Shown here piece after piece: positions 34,525-46,850 of a DNA stretch of 64,000 bases. The position numbers were made by a program, and so were the translations under genes. A model generated the notes under the pieces. It did not search any database and was not told where the DNA came from. It worked only from the letters and a program-made list of their open reading frames with translations. How positions within the stretch are numbered: the stretch's first letter is position 1; each line of letters starts with the position of its first letter. The DNA comes from Anthoceros angustus. Its lineage: Eukaryota; Streptophyta; Anthocerotopsida; Anthocerotales; Anthocerotaceae. The stretch lies in NCBI GenBank assembly GCA_010909165.1, contig VJWM01000196.1:124001-188000 (forward strand), in the 5' to 3' direction.

Positions 34525-36273
34525 TGCGCCGGACTTCCGACGCACTTATACTCCAAAGAGGTGCAGTGCACCGGGTTTGGAGAGGGTTGCGTCAATACTT
34601 GTGCAGGCAAACACTTTCGTTCAAGTTGCCTGTGCACACTTGTCACCGCACCAACACTCACATCAATTCTCTTTTCAAACCCCGTGATTCAAAGCAATCC
34701 CACACGCTAGGCATACCTTGTTTGACTTGCCCCCTGCGTGTCGGAGATAAGCCGTACTTAGATCTGCAGCATTAGGCCCCGCGGGCGAGAATTGGACAAG
34801 GTAAAGGATGGTGAGGCCTCCTCAACCCTTCTTGATCAAACTCTTCAGAGTTTACATTTCTTCTTGTCAAGTCCGTATCGCTTTCAACCTTAGTCTACCC
34901 ATGGGTAGCACATGGTGCAAGTTAGATCTTAAATTCAAAATCTCCTGGCGAAGCTTGGCTATAGTTCGTCTCTAAACACCTAGCTGCGCCACAACTGTAG
35001 TGGACATCACAGTGGGTATAGGCGGTCCTCCTTGAGCCTCACCAAATACTCACCATTTGGTCAAACCCCACTGGCGATCAGCCATCTTTCTTCAGATACT
35101 CGCTAGCTCTCACTAGGGCTCGTAGTGGCCAAGCAAATGCTCTCTTATACTTGTGTTCGACTGCATCCGATAGGATTTCATTACTCAAGGACAAATCATC
35201 TATTTCATTTATTTTCTTGCTTCTCTACAAAACATTGTGAAACATTGTCGTCTTCAAAAGGTTGTCCATTAGAAACCACCGTCATACATGTCGAATTTTG
35301 GAAAATATAGCTCGTCTAGAAACCAAGGCCCATGCATCTATACGTGCATCAAACTCAAATGAGCCGGACATTTGGCGCACCAATCAAAGAGATCCAGCAA
35401 GTCATCGGAAGGGGCACATAGAGTAAGGCCAAAAGGTTTTACATGTTGTATACAAAGCGAATGTGGGAATATAACATCAACCAACAAATGATTTTCAAAA
35501 AAACTATTCATGACTTTACGCCTAGATACCAGGATGATTTACAAATTTTTCAAACCACTGAAAATCAACACTCCATCCTGGTATTGATCCGCCTCTAGGT
35601 TGCTTAACAGTGGAGTTGTTACAAAGTTTTCAAAGCGCCAAAAACAAGCAAACCATCCTAGTACTAATCCGACCCAAGAGTGCTAAACCCTGGAGTTCTC
35701 AAAGCACCAAAAACAAGCAAACCATCCTAGTACTAATCCGACCCAAGAGAGCTAAACCCTGGAGTTCTCAAAGCGCCAAAAACAAGCACCCCACCCCATC
35801 CTAGTATTGATCCGGCCCAAGGGTGCTTAACCTTGGAGTTCTTCAGCCGTTGTACCTATCTACTGAAGGGACGATATTTTGATAGATACAAATAATATAT
35901 ATACATTTGCGCCGGATGTCCGGCGCATCCACTCCACCATTTCCATTGCGCTGGACGCCCACAAGATTGGGATCTCTAGGAAAGGCGCTGGACGTCCGGC
36001 GCAGGCTTTAGCAGACTCACGCCAATGTGCTGAAAATCCGGCGCATTGCTCCAATTCCTTCCGCTGTTTTTCACTCTAACAATGGAGATCCCAGGGTTGT
36101 GTACTCACGTGCACGCATACTTTTAGAGTCATAATTTGTTCCTCTCGAGATGGGTATGATCAGGCTATCAATTAATGTTCTCTCACAATTGCACCGGACG
36201 TCCGGCGCAGTTGCTTCTTTTCGGCTTGTGAATTGCTTTTTTTGCGTGTTGGTTGCGCCGGACGTCCGGCGCA
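34525..36273. repeat. Scattered 20-bp palindrome TGCGCCGGACGTCCGGCGCA
   Basis: The perfect palindrome is at 36254-36273. Close variants are at 34525-34544, 35360-35379, 35908-35927, 35984-36003, 36026-36045 and 36190-36209, with a half copy near 35947. The changes are mostly C-to-T or G-to-A at CpG steps. The centre GACGTC is a bZIP C-box-like core. Copies are unevenly spaced, so this is not a simple tandem repeat. Confidence 0.85.
35550..35842 (+). repeat. Tandem repeat, about 70-bp unit, four copies
   Basis: Units start at 35550, 35631, 35700 and 35769, each opening with CAAAGCGCCAAAAACAAGCA or a variant, then CCATCCTAGTACTAATCCG and TGGAGTT. Copies two and three are nearly identical, while the first is the most diverged. 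Spacers are absent, so it is not CRISPR-like. Confidence 0.9.
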
Positions 36274-36699
36274 GTTTGGCTTGCTGGGCTAGTTTGGTTT
36301 GGTTTGCCTACTGTTCACCTTGCTAGGAAGTACTATCGCCTACGAAAGAGGTGTTTAGGATTCCTAGCACCTATTAAAAATCCATGAAATCCCTTCCATG
36401 TGCAGGTGAAATCCGCGAACCTTCTTCAGCTTAAACCCTATTAGCGCAAGCGTTCGTGAGAAAATAACATGATCAATGTCTTTCAGTACATGTCTAAAGA
36501 GTGGTTTTGCTAAAGATGATGCATTTTGGCCCATTTTCAGGGTCATTTTTTGGTCTTTAGGGACCCAAACCCCTTTAATGGAGAATAACCCCTGTCCAAA
36601 GAGACATTGTTCCTTTCACATGGTCATCTGGGCCGGCATCGATCTCGTGATGTCCCGGGTGCAGGCATGCATGGACGCACGTGTGTCGGGCGTAAAAAG

Positions 36700-37180
36700 C
36701 ACTTCCAGCTGTGCAGAAGTGAAGGACATGCTCACATGGGCTCTTTATTCAAGTTCCATATCCCAATTGGATGGGATTTCACTAACAATGTACCAATCAG
36801 CGCGTCCCGGCATGACATTGGAATGCACCATAGCTTATGTTAAGTGCCAAGGGAAAGTGGGACCTGCACGCTTGTCCCAGCCATACCTATAAGGCTGTGA
36901 TGTATTCATCCCCTTGAAGCCACTGAAGTCGTCAACCATGCTTGGTGGAACCCTGGATGTGGAGCATTCGAACCAATTTACGTTAAATACGTAAGCCTTC
37001 ATATCGCCGACATCGAACTCAACGTTCAGTATGTTGCCGATTTGATTGAAGAATTGTCTTTGGCCGTCATCCATTTCGAACCTTCCGCTCACCCAACAAT
37101 CTTATGTCGCACGCCGTACCTCATCACCAGATATTGTCCGGTAGTGGAACCCTCTAGTATACAAATGTGGTGACCACATG
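36700..37180 (-). pseudogene. CACTA TNP2 transposase C-terminal domain (DUF4216), degenerate
   Basis: The minus strand reads RGFHYRTISGDEVRRAT, then a stop, then a variable loop, FFNQIGNILNVEF, AYVFNVNWFE and after another stop DWYIVSEIPSNWD. This is the DUF4216 order of CACTA transposases (G-FHT...R-TQNSGV, YG-L-II-L-Y, VLFKCDWFD, W-VV). The TQNSGV Gln is replaced by a TAG or TAA-type stop. It continues the transposase at 39240-40316 after a 2-kb interruption. Confidence 0.75.
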
Positions 37181-37199
37181 GGTACTCAGACCCCTCGGA

Positions 37200-39240
37200 A
37201 AGGAGTGTTTTTTTTGTTTTGTGTTTAAGTTGTGAGAATCGTGTGGAGTTGGAATGTGAAGTAGGTTAGGAAATAAGAAAAGTCTACTAGAGCCTAGTAG
37301 GAGGAAGAGAGTCTAGTCCCGATCCCGGATGTAACCTTGGAGGGTTGGGCTTTCGGCCGGTTGCTAGCAGTTGCTAGGGCCGTTGCTAAGGACTGTTGCT
37401 ATGACAACAACCGACTGGGAACTGTTGCTATGGTAGCAACCAAGTCGGAGTTATTTTCCGATAAATTCGGAAACCTATTTGGGCGAAATCACGGAAATAC
37501 CCGAACGGAAGTAACAGGGGAACATGGAGGTACTTGATCCATGCCTTGGCAGACCTGGATCCTACCTATGGGTTGGACTCTTATGGAGGAGACTTTCACC
37601 GACCCATCCGATTCAAGAGCTCACCGAGGAGGAGTACCAGGCTATGCTGCGAGCACAAGAGAGGGAGGAGTCCAGCTCTGAGGAGGTGGAGATTTTGTGG
37701 GAGAGTTTGCCCAACCAGCCAAGAGGGAGGAGAACAAGAGGAAAGCATGGGGATAGGAGGCCTAGGAGAGATAATAGGGGTAAGTGACCCTGAAATAGCT
37801 GTAGACCCATGTGCTATAGATAGACTGTAAATCTTACCTTCTCTCTTAGTGGACAGAATTAAGAGATAGGCCTCTAGGACTGGTAGGCTAAGACTGATTG
37901 GTATTTTTGGCAAGCCAAGCTACTTTGTGGGTGATCTTGGGTATAAGAGGCAGCCCTCTTGATGAAATGTAAGCAATGTTGGTTTAAGGTCTTGGTGTTT
38001 GGGGCTGAGCACGGGGTTTGGGGGTACCAGATCCAGTGCTGTAAGTCTAGACACTGTTTCTTTGTCACAGGAGAAGCCAAGAAGACCACCAAGTTGCCTA
38101 GATCTGTGTGGCCAGATCCGCAAGGGTGGTGGAAAGCAAGGGGAGGGAGCCTTGAGGTCTCCTTGGAGGGAGTTTCCAAGGTCAAGAGGAAGGGGGTTGT
38201 GAAGCCGGGGAGGCTGTCCAGACTCTTCCTCATTCCCTTCAGCTAGTCTAGTACTCACCTTGTGTTTTGAGTTTTCAGGTGTGTTGGAGGTCGGGTGTTT
38301 CGGGGAGAAGAGAGGGCGGGGAGCCCGTGTGTGAGGAGAAGACAAGGCGGGGAGCCTGTGTGTGTGGAGGAGAAGCTGAAGGGAAAGCTGAAGTGAGTTG
38401 GAGGCCTGTGGGCTTGTGTGTTTGGAAAATGAGAGGGAAAAGTGAACTGTGAGAGAAGTGGAGAATGCTGGACATGGAGAGTTGCTGATTGGCTGTTTGA
38501 GAGGAGTAAGAAGGACTGGAGAAGTCTGTAAGTGATGTTTGTGTTGCTGAAGAAGAGAGCTGTGAGTGGAGGTTGAAGATCCCGTGAGTGGATGAGACGG
38601 AATGATTGCGGGGGGTAGCTGAACAAGTATTTTGAGAGTGCTGTAAGGGCCTGGATGAGAACCTTGTAAGGACTGGAGAGGTGCTGTGAGCTGTGAAAGT
38701 GGAGATTGAATGGGGCAGTGAGGTGTGAGAACAAGGAGAGTTGAAGAGAGTTGCTGGGGAAACTTGGAGAGTGTGGGGAGGACTGCGAGAGGCACCTCAA
38801 GGGGCTGTGAGAGCCTGGAGAGGTCTGTATGGAGCTTGGAAGGTGAGCTGAAAGGCGGAGGAGAGACAAGGAAGTCAAGAAGTCTTGCAAGAGAAAGGGG
38901 TAGTTTGTGTGAGCCGCAACCCTTTATCGTGAGTTGTCCTAGGTTTAGGTTTAGAGATTAGGGTTAGGGCCGGCTGCTTAGGTTGTCCATAAATAGTGTG
39001 TGGAAAAGGTGACACGTGGCTAACTCGATTGGTGGATCTAACTTTGTGGATAGATAAGAGAGGGTGTCAACCTTATCCACTTGGATCCCCAAGTGGGTCC
39101 CACCTTCTATTAATAGCCGACTGATCCCAAGGTGGACCCCACTGCTAAAATAGAGGGTGGTTGCTAAGATAGCAAAGATTCTCGTTGCTAAGGTATAGGT
39201 GCGTGGCTAAGATAGCCACAGTGTCCGAGTGTTGTTAGGA
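37200..39240. mobile_element. About 2-kb insertion inside the CACTA transposase
   Basis: Transposase homology stops near 39245 and resumes near 37180. The intervening DNA starts with a T-rich run and has repeated GTTGCTA motifs near both ends (37360-37440 and 39168-39195). An 87-codon plus-strand frame (37524-37787) encodes ELTEEEYQAMLRAQEREESS and a basic tail. It also has a purine-rich stretch (38260-38900) that creates long Ser/Leu/Pro-rich frames on the minus strand. No transposase or polymerase domain is seen, so it is probably non-autonomous. Exact ends are not resolved. Confidence 0.4.
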
Positions 39241-40316
39241 TAGTAGCACAGTGCATGCGCTAGATGTTTGGTGTGTCTGTGTTTGGTTGGATTGGCTATG
39301 TTTTGGTTGTCTTGACACGAAATCACTCCCTTGGGTACGAATCTCAAGTCTACAACGATAAAGAGGGTAAATGTGGCCTCTTTATGACCACTTGGTTTAG
39401 AAAATCACTCCACAACAAACCGCGGTACGTGTTTAGGGTCAATTTCGGGCCGCTTATGATGGAACAGATGTCAACGTAATCCAATAAATCAGCCCATCAA
39501 CCTTGATGCACGCCTGCTCGTAGCCACTCCACAACCTCGCATGCCCTCATTGGGTACTCGGCCCGAACCGGGCTCATTACATTAGCGTTGTCAAGAAAAT
39601 GCCAATGCAACCGGAGTTGCTCATCTCTCCCAAAAGTCTTCGATGTTGCTTTCCCTATAGGCTCCTCGGCGCTCCTATCCCTCTTATCATACTTAAACAT
39701 GGGGGCATGCTTAGGGGCTTTGTTGCTGAGGTAATCTGCCGTGACAAATATACTCTCCGTCGCGAGACACCCCGTTGCCATGTTGTCCTCCGGCCAAGCT
39801 TTTTGACGTACAGCCTGTTTTAGGACGTGCATATGGCACTCCATAGGGTACATCCACCATATGTGGACGGTTCTTTATGTTTGGACCTCATCAACCAAAT
39901 GCATAATGAGATGATGCATAATGTATTCCATATGCATGACGGATATACCCTTTCAAGGGAAATCATGATATCCACAATCAGGGCTTGCTTATCATGTATG
40001 TCCACCATGGCGATGGCTTTTTGGCAGATCCAGCGGTCTAGCTCACTAAGTGCAACAAATGCCTTGTACTATGGGGCGTCTAAGTGGCCACGAAGGGCTA
40101 GTGGTAAAAAGTATTGCATCAAAAGATGCCAATTTTGAGACCTGTTACTTTTGGCCCACTGAAGCATGTCTGGATAATAGACCCCAAGCCTGTTGGGGGC
40201 TTGATGCTGCATATCTCTCCCTTCACCGCGTCCAATTCGTGGCAGGACAACACATAAGAAGCATCGGGAAGATGTAGCTCCCCATTCTCCCACAATTCGT
40301 AAAGTCGCGGCCTCAT
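39240..40316 (-). pseudogene. CACTA TNP2 transposase, C-terminal half (DUF4218 region)
   Basis: Reading from 40316: RPRLYELWENGELHLPDASY, then ICSIKPPTGLGSI, then after a frameshift NWHLLMQYFLPLALRGHL (the LKSHDCHVLMQ-LLP box). Next come an IHDKQALIVDI helix and YPMECHMHVLKQAVRQKA with PEDNMATGCLATE, the conserved RWMYPIERYL-LK-VRN-A-PEGSIAEGY box of DUF4218. The tail near 39480-39250 continues into the region before DUF4216. Multiple frame changes show the copy is dead. It begins exactly where the N-terminal half at 53729-55540 ends. Confidence 0.88.
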
Positions 40317-40859
40317 CTGGAGCCTCTACGCGCTTGGTTGATTTTCGGGGAGGTGGAGGCGGATTTCTAGAGAGAGAATTGACCTTTTGGTCATTATTTT
40401 ACTCAATATAGTAAAATTTATTACAATCGAGTAGAAAATAGGCCAGGTGGAGTAAAAATGATCCACCATCAATGTTGAAAGCAGGGCAATAGGGTAGAAA
40501 AAAATGACCACCAAGTGAATACCAGGTACATCTAGTAGAAGCTCATTCTAGAAATCCCACCAAAATCGCTAATCTGGCAAAAACATTTTCTGTTAAGTAA
40601 TATTCATGCGGATCCAGGATATACAAAAAACCAACAAAGAAACATATTCTTTGCAGAGTTTCCTGTATATCCAGAATGGCATGAAATACAAATTCAAGTG
40701 ATGTAGAGTAAATACCAAAATAGATTGAACTCTGCTTCTGCCACACAAAAACCTACAAACAAAACGTAAATTAGCACCCAAACGCAAATTAGGCTGATAA
40801 CTAGGGAACACTGGAAAAATTCAGTAATAACCACAGATACTTAAGTAATGATACTCACC

Positions 40860-43800
40860 TTATTTTGGGAAATTGACTGTACAATTGTACAAATTGAAAA
40901 TATAGTTGGCCAGAAAGTAATGAAGCTGAGGACTTCGAAGAAATTGTCCATCTTCCTGTAAGGTCACAACCTAATAGAACACAATCATTAGTTTTCAATA
41001 TGCTAAAACTGCTTTAAAAGAGCATAACAACACTTACTGATGCTGACGGATTTTCCCGGATGGCAGTGGGCATATCTCGAGGCACATTATCATTCTTCCG
41101 CTCCTGTTGTCTTTCCCACTGCAATCTTCGAATCTCTTGCTGCTCTTTCTGCTGCTGCTTGAGTTTCTCTTGATGTTTCAAGTGCTCTTGTCTCCTCTCC
41201 ACATTTTTTCGCCTCTGAAACTCAAGAGCTTTCTCTCTTTGCTTGGACACTCGTAGTTCAACAGCTTTGCGCCTCTGCCTCTCAATCAGTGCCTCCAAAT
41301 CCTTTTGCCATTGAAACTCCATTTCCTGTTTCTGTTTATCATACTCCAACTCCCGTTCTCGAGAGATCTCAGCAAGCCGCTGCTCAAAACTGCTTGGATT
41401 TCCATTCGCAGTCCCATGCTGCAATACCATATCCAAAGGTGCCAATACTCCCACATTTCTGTCCTGTTGAACTTCAGATGTCTGATCACAATCACTTGGC
41501 ACGATGCCCTGCAACTGAGGGGCCACTGAATCCACAACCATCAAAGCTTCATCAATGTTGAAATGTGGAACAGTAAGGCTGCTCACACTGGTGGATGGAT
41601 TTGAAATCTGCCTAGAAGCACACAATCAGAAAACCCCAAATGAAATGGGAACAACAAACAAATAGCCAAACACTGAACCTTGTCAACATATTGAATTCAG
41701 GCTGACTCGAAAATACTACTTCTGGAGTAACATTCAGGACAGTTGACTGAAGAACACCTCTCAGATCATCCTGCATCCGATTAAGTTCTTCGTTCAGCAG
41801 CTCCTTGTAGGATCTTCGTTCACCAGGAACAAGAACTCTTGCTGCAGCTGCCTGTTTTGCTTGACCAGAACGGTCATATTTGCGAATCATCATAATATCA
41901 GCAAAGAACATACAAAAGACTTCAAAATGCCACAAAGCTGCCACCACAAATTACCTTGAAAATCCGGCATCTATTTTATGGCCAGTCACACTTCTCCCAG
42001 CATCAGAAGGCACCTAAGCCATCGTCAAACGTGTAATCATTGTTACACGACAACTCTTGTTGGTGTAATAGCCATCAAGCCCAGCTGCTTCAGCCATGGT
42101 CCTCATGAATCTTGAGAGCATTCCTTTCGAAACACGAAGTTTTGCATACCACACCTAGCAAAGAGAACTAACAGTTAGTACATTCAAAACCATAATAACT
42201 CAAGCCCAATTAACCAGAAGCTTACATTTGATCTTGGGTTATCAATAGTTGAGTTGAAGAGGAACCCCTGAATTGACAAATTCTTGTTGTTTGCAGTCCA
42301 CTTAGGAGAGTGATCAATAACAGCTTTAAAAGTTTCAATTACATCCCTCTCATAGTTCTTGACCTTTGCCCGGAAGTGCTCACTTTGATAATTCTTCATG
42401 TCAACTCTGTAATTCTCAGAAAGCCGTTCTTCATATCTGCAAATGAAGACAAGTTAACACGATACATCAAATCATCACAGAAAAACGATGAAACGAAACA
42501 ACAAAACATACTGTACAAACGGTGCGCCTGAATCTGATGAAAATGAGAAGTCCCTGATGAGAAGGTTATGTAACTCTTCCCCGCCTCGAACTCCAAACCT
42601 GTTCATGCAAAAATACGCACACCTACAAACCAATTTAGGTATTAGAACTTCAAGGATAACATGATCAGAGCACTTGTATAAAACCAAAAAAGCACATTAG
42701 TACCTTTTTTGAGCCCCACGCCAAAATGAACATTGATGATCTCTGTACGAAAGAATCCGCCGCTCATCATCATCAAAAATCAATTTAACCTCCTTTCGAT
42801 AAGACACAATCCCGAGGTCCTTGCTGATTTTCATGGACGCAACCAACGCTGTTTGGGACCCATGGAATATTCCGTGGAACATGTTGATCATAGGAATATC
42901 AGAGTTAAGCCTGCTCTGGTCCAGAACGCACTTTCTTGTTAAAATTCGGTTAAAACCCTAGAAGAAGGACATCAGCCTGCACAAGGTTAAGACATAATCA
43001 GCAAGTAGTAAAAGTGAAAAGAACTGAAAATCAGACAGCTTACGTTTCTGGAGAAAATCTGGTGTTGTCCTTCAGATTTCGCACTTGATGGAAAAAGGAT
43101 ATCAGAATAAGGTTCAGATCCTTATGCGGGATATCCTCAACAACACTATCCCAACCTCCCACACCACTAACTTTCATAAACGCCTTCAGACAACTTCGGC
43201 ACCAGTTATTTTGCCGTTTAGACTTATCCTCACCACCACTCAAAGCATCATTCACAGCACCCTCGGGGACGGAGAGGTCAAATCCCTGCTCTCTGAAGTT
43301 TGCTTCGTCATCAATTTCTTCCATGCCCATAGTGAAATCATCTTCAGGACCAGCACACTTCAGCCTCTCAAACATATCAAGGACTTCTTGATCAGGTATG
43401 ACACTAGGGTCAGGAACTAGAGCAGGCCTACATAACTGGCCAGACTGCTCTACAATACCACACACATCTTTGGACTGAAGACATGCTCTGGCAGCCTCAC
43501 AACTATGGAATCATCAGTTACTAAATGGTCATTTTCACCAACAAATTGGACCCCTCTCTCAGACACTGGAAGATAGTTAGTGATCTCTGCAAGAGGACCT
43601 TCAACCAATGCCACGGGTCGGGTGTCCACCCTTCTCCTCTTCTGCACAAACTCAGCTGCACGTCGAGCATCCTTTTTGGATGAGAAATGCCTTGGCGCTT
43701 TGGGAATGTCTTTTTTTGGAACTAGATAGGTTCCTTCACTGTGCACAAAGACACCATCAACTTTACCGTCATCCTGCAGTGGGTGGGTTGCAGTATGAAG

Positions 43801-43911
43801 AAACGCTGATTTCACATGCTATCTTGTGTACGGCTTAGCCATAACTTCAGCCAGAGATCCTTGTTTCTTCCCCGGTCCAGCAGGCCCAGTGGGTTTTCTT
43901 TTAGGAGCCAT
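40860..43911 (-). pseudogene. Crypton-like tyrosine recombinase gene, eight exons, inactivated
   Basis: Exons are about 43911-43044, 42976-42704, 42622-42511, 42436-42226, 42154-41955, 41879-41690, 41610-41038 and 40955-40860. Most junctions are GT-AG with matching phases. The recombinase domain has FGVRGGEELHNL (first catalytic Arg), a basic linker, SKGMLSRFMRTMAEAAGL, TNKSCRVTMITRL (second Arg box), SVTGHK (His) and, across an intron, the nucleophile in YDRSGQ. This is the Crypton/DUF3504 arrangement shared with ZMYM and QRICH1 proteins. N-terminal exons form a separate acidic domain and the C-terminus is a 110-residue charged coiled coil. Damage: TAG at 43819-43821, TAG in FF*GFNR (exon 2), TAG in exon 5, a frameshift near 43475, and loss of the AG acceptor of exon 6 (AA at 41880). 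The exon 3 donor is not clear. Confidence 0.8.
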
Positions 43912-44352
43912 CTGCAAAAACCACAATAGCGTCAGAGTGATCAAAACAGAGCACCAACATCCTGAAAGAGGACTTGACAAACAGAACGAAAAACACAACT
44001 AGACAAAAGACACTTACATGGTGTACAAAACTTCCAAATAGGAACCTGCTGAAGGGTCTGACAGTTGATTATAACACAATCCAAGACAAGGACAGGGCTG
44101 TGGGGGGTATGGCAGAGAACATTCATTGAATCTATACATTGTTAAATTTTGAGATCCCCTCTGCTTTATGTTAGTGAGAACAGATGCTTCCTTTTCAAAC
44201 AAAACCCACATACTTCCTGAAATAAAAAAATGGCCTTTTTGGCAAGTTAGATATGTAGAGACAACAAAAAAACAAAAATAATGTTAGGCCCAGTGCACAA
44301 ACAGCGCTACAGACAACGCAGACTGGGAGATTCAATCGAAACTTCAAACTCA

Positions 44353-45300
44353 GGCAAGAAATGGTTATCCTGATTCACAGACAGACCAGAATCAGAATGT
44401 TGACAGGCCAATCCTTCACACGATGAACAATGAAGCCGACACACACAAATTAAAGGATTAGATTACTTATAAGCAGGTACTTACACAGACGTTTTCTTGC
44501 CCTGACAGGCAAGGGAACTGAATGACGAAAGGAATCAACAATGCCCTTGACTGTTTAAAGGTCTAAACATACAGTTGACATACCAAACGATGCCGGGTTA
44601 CGCCCCGAACAAATTTCCTTATGACGTCCCGTACAAAGCTTGTCTGCATCAAGGCAAGAGACCTGAGAATAAGAACAAGAAAGAGACAATAGGCACCATG
44701 CAGTCTGACGATACAACGGCTGTAATATCCAAAATCGAGGAAATCAGATGTCGCAGACCAACAACATGTCATAGAGCAGCCTATACGCATGACGTCACGA
44801 CATAGCACCACGTAAACCGTGCAAGAAATGGTTATCCCGATTCACGTGAACAATCGAATGTTGTGAGCCAATCCTTCACACGATGAACAATGAAGCCGAC
44901 ACACACAAATTAAAGGATTAGATTACTTATAAGCAGGTACTTACACAGACGTTTTCTTGCCCTGACAGGCAAGGGAACTGAATGACGAAAGGAATCAACA
45001 ATGCCCTTGACTGTTTAAAGGTCTAAACATACAGTTGACATACCAAACGATGCCGGGTTACGCCCCGAACAAATTTCCTTATGACGTCCCGTACAAAGCT
45101 TGTCTGCATCAAGGCAAGAGACCTGAGAATAAGAACAAGAAAGAGACAATAGGCACCATGCAGTCTGACGATACAACGACAGAATATCCAAAACTGGAGG
45201 AAATCAGCAGATGCTGTCGCAGGCAGCCAACAACATGTCATAGAGCAGCCTATACGCATGACGTCACAGCACATAGCACCACAGAAACCAGGCAAGAAAA
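44353..45300. repeat. Tandem duplication, about 460-bp unit, two copies
   Basis: 44353-44816 and 44821-45300 match closely, with identical stretches of more than 100 bases offset by exactly 460 and a few indels toward the ends. The unit contains TTACACAGACGTTTTCTTGC and a conserved GTCTGCATCAAGGCAAGAG. Weaker relatives recur near 45590-45720 and 46310-46430. Confidence 0.92.
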
Positions 45301-46850
45301 ATCCAACTACTGTGCGTGACATGAAACTACTGACAGGCAAGAATATACAACAACAGACTGCTCAATGACGTGTTACTACATACCTGCAGGGCATCTCACG
45401 ACGAACAACCTTGCCTGCAACCTGCATAGATACACACAGTAAGAAAACTACCTTGATGTAAATCAAATGACAACAATTAAACCAGTGAGAGCAACTCAAT
45501 CAAACTATTGAGCATGACATGCATCTACTGACAGCAAGGAAACTGAACGCCAAACAAATAATAACGCAATCAACTATCAAAATGTTTGACAGACAGTTGC
45601 ATACCACACGATACAGGATAACGCCACGACGAATTCCTGTAGGACGTCTAGTACTTAAACCGGCAAGCTTGTCTGCATCCAAAGCAAGAGAGCAGAGAGT
45701 AAGAGAGAATAAGGACTACAGGCCCTATGCAATATGACGAGAAACAACCACAGCAGAAACAACCAAAAAAGAAATCAGCAGACACTGTCACAAAGTGGCC
45801 AAAAACTTGTCACAGAACCTTAAGGGTACTTTCAGAACCAAAACAGAAGACAATGACATCAACCACATACCTTAGAGAAGGACCGACAGCTAGCCAAAAC
45901 CACGACCTGCTTAGACAGAAAACGAAAAAAAGTTATCATAGATGAAATAGCAGTAAAACAAGAAGACTAACATAAAGTACTGTAAGACAAGAAGAGTATT
46001 GTAAGAACTGTACTTGACAAGAAGACTGGACATAAAAGCACAACTTACACCAAGACTGATATGAACAAGAAAACTATAAAAGTAAACGGTTGTCACAGTT
46101 TGCACAGACCGTTGAAGACCAACCCAATCCCGTGTTACGTCCAATAATTCTTGTGGCCAATTATTCCCTGCGTCTCACGCAAGAAAAACAGACAGTAAGA
46201 AACAAATACTGCTCAACATTATGAAGCAAGGACGTGTTACTGAAAACCACATAACTGAGAGCATCTTCCGAGAAACAACAACCTGCGTAAAAGACAGAAT
46301 ATTGAAATACAGTTGAAATACCAAACATTCGGTGACGTCCCGAACTAGGTCCCCTATTACGTCCTCAACTTCAACCGGCAAACTTGACTGCATCAAAAGA
46401 AGCGAGCAGAGAGTAAGAAAACGGAAGATGGAGAAAGGCCCTGTGCTGAGACGGAAACATGCAACCACACAATATCCAAAACGCGAAAGAAATCAACAGA
46501 CGCTGTCACAAGGAGATAATAGCTCATACAAAACCTTCAAGTGCTTTAAACGAACAACAAACACAGATTCAAACAAAGTTGCAAGAACATCACTACACGG
46601 AGTCAGAACAAGGTTACAAGAACCTAACTATCGAAGTCAGACCGCAGGTCACGGCACAGAGCATCAGCACAAAGAAACAGGCGAGACAAACAAAATGATA
46701 ACGGACCACGAAACCAGAGAACATCAAAACGAACAGATATAAGGGACACTTACAACAAACAAACAAATAACAAGCAACCAAGTTTTTTCACAGAAGGGGA
46801 AATAAAGAATCCAAAAATCACAGCATGCAGCTGCCCTTAACAACAACTAA
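45301..46850. other. Degenerate relatives of the 460-bp unit
   Basis: At least two further, strongly diverged copies can be recognised through the CAGTTG-ATACCA, ACGTC and GCATC-AAGCAAGAG-AGAGTAAGA landmarks. No coding sequence is convincing. Confidence 0.5.

Noticed and set aside
35550-35842. Possible CRISPR-like array
   Set aside because: Units are contiguous about 70-bp tandem repeats with no unique spacers, in a plant nuclear context.
37920-38890. Overlapping Ser/Leu/Pro-rich minus-strand ORFs of 291 and 211 codons
   Set aside because: They arise from a purine-rich plus strand, which removes stops on the complement. Two frames are equally open and no domain is seen.
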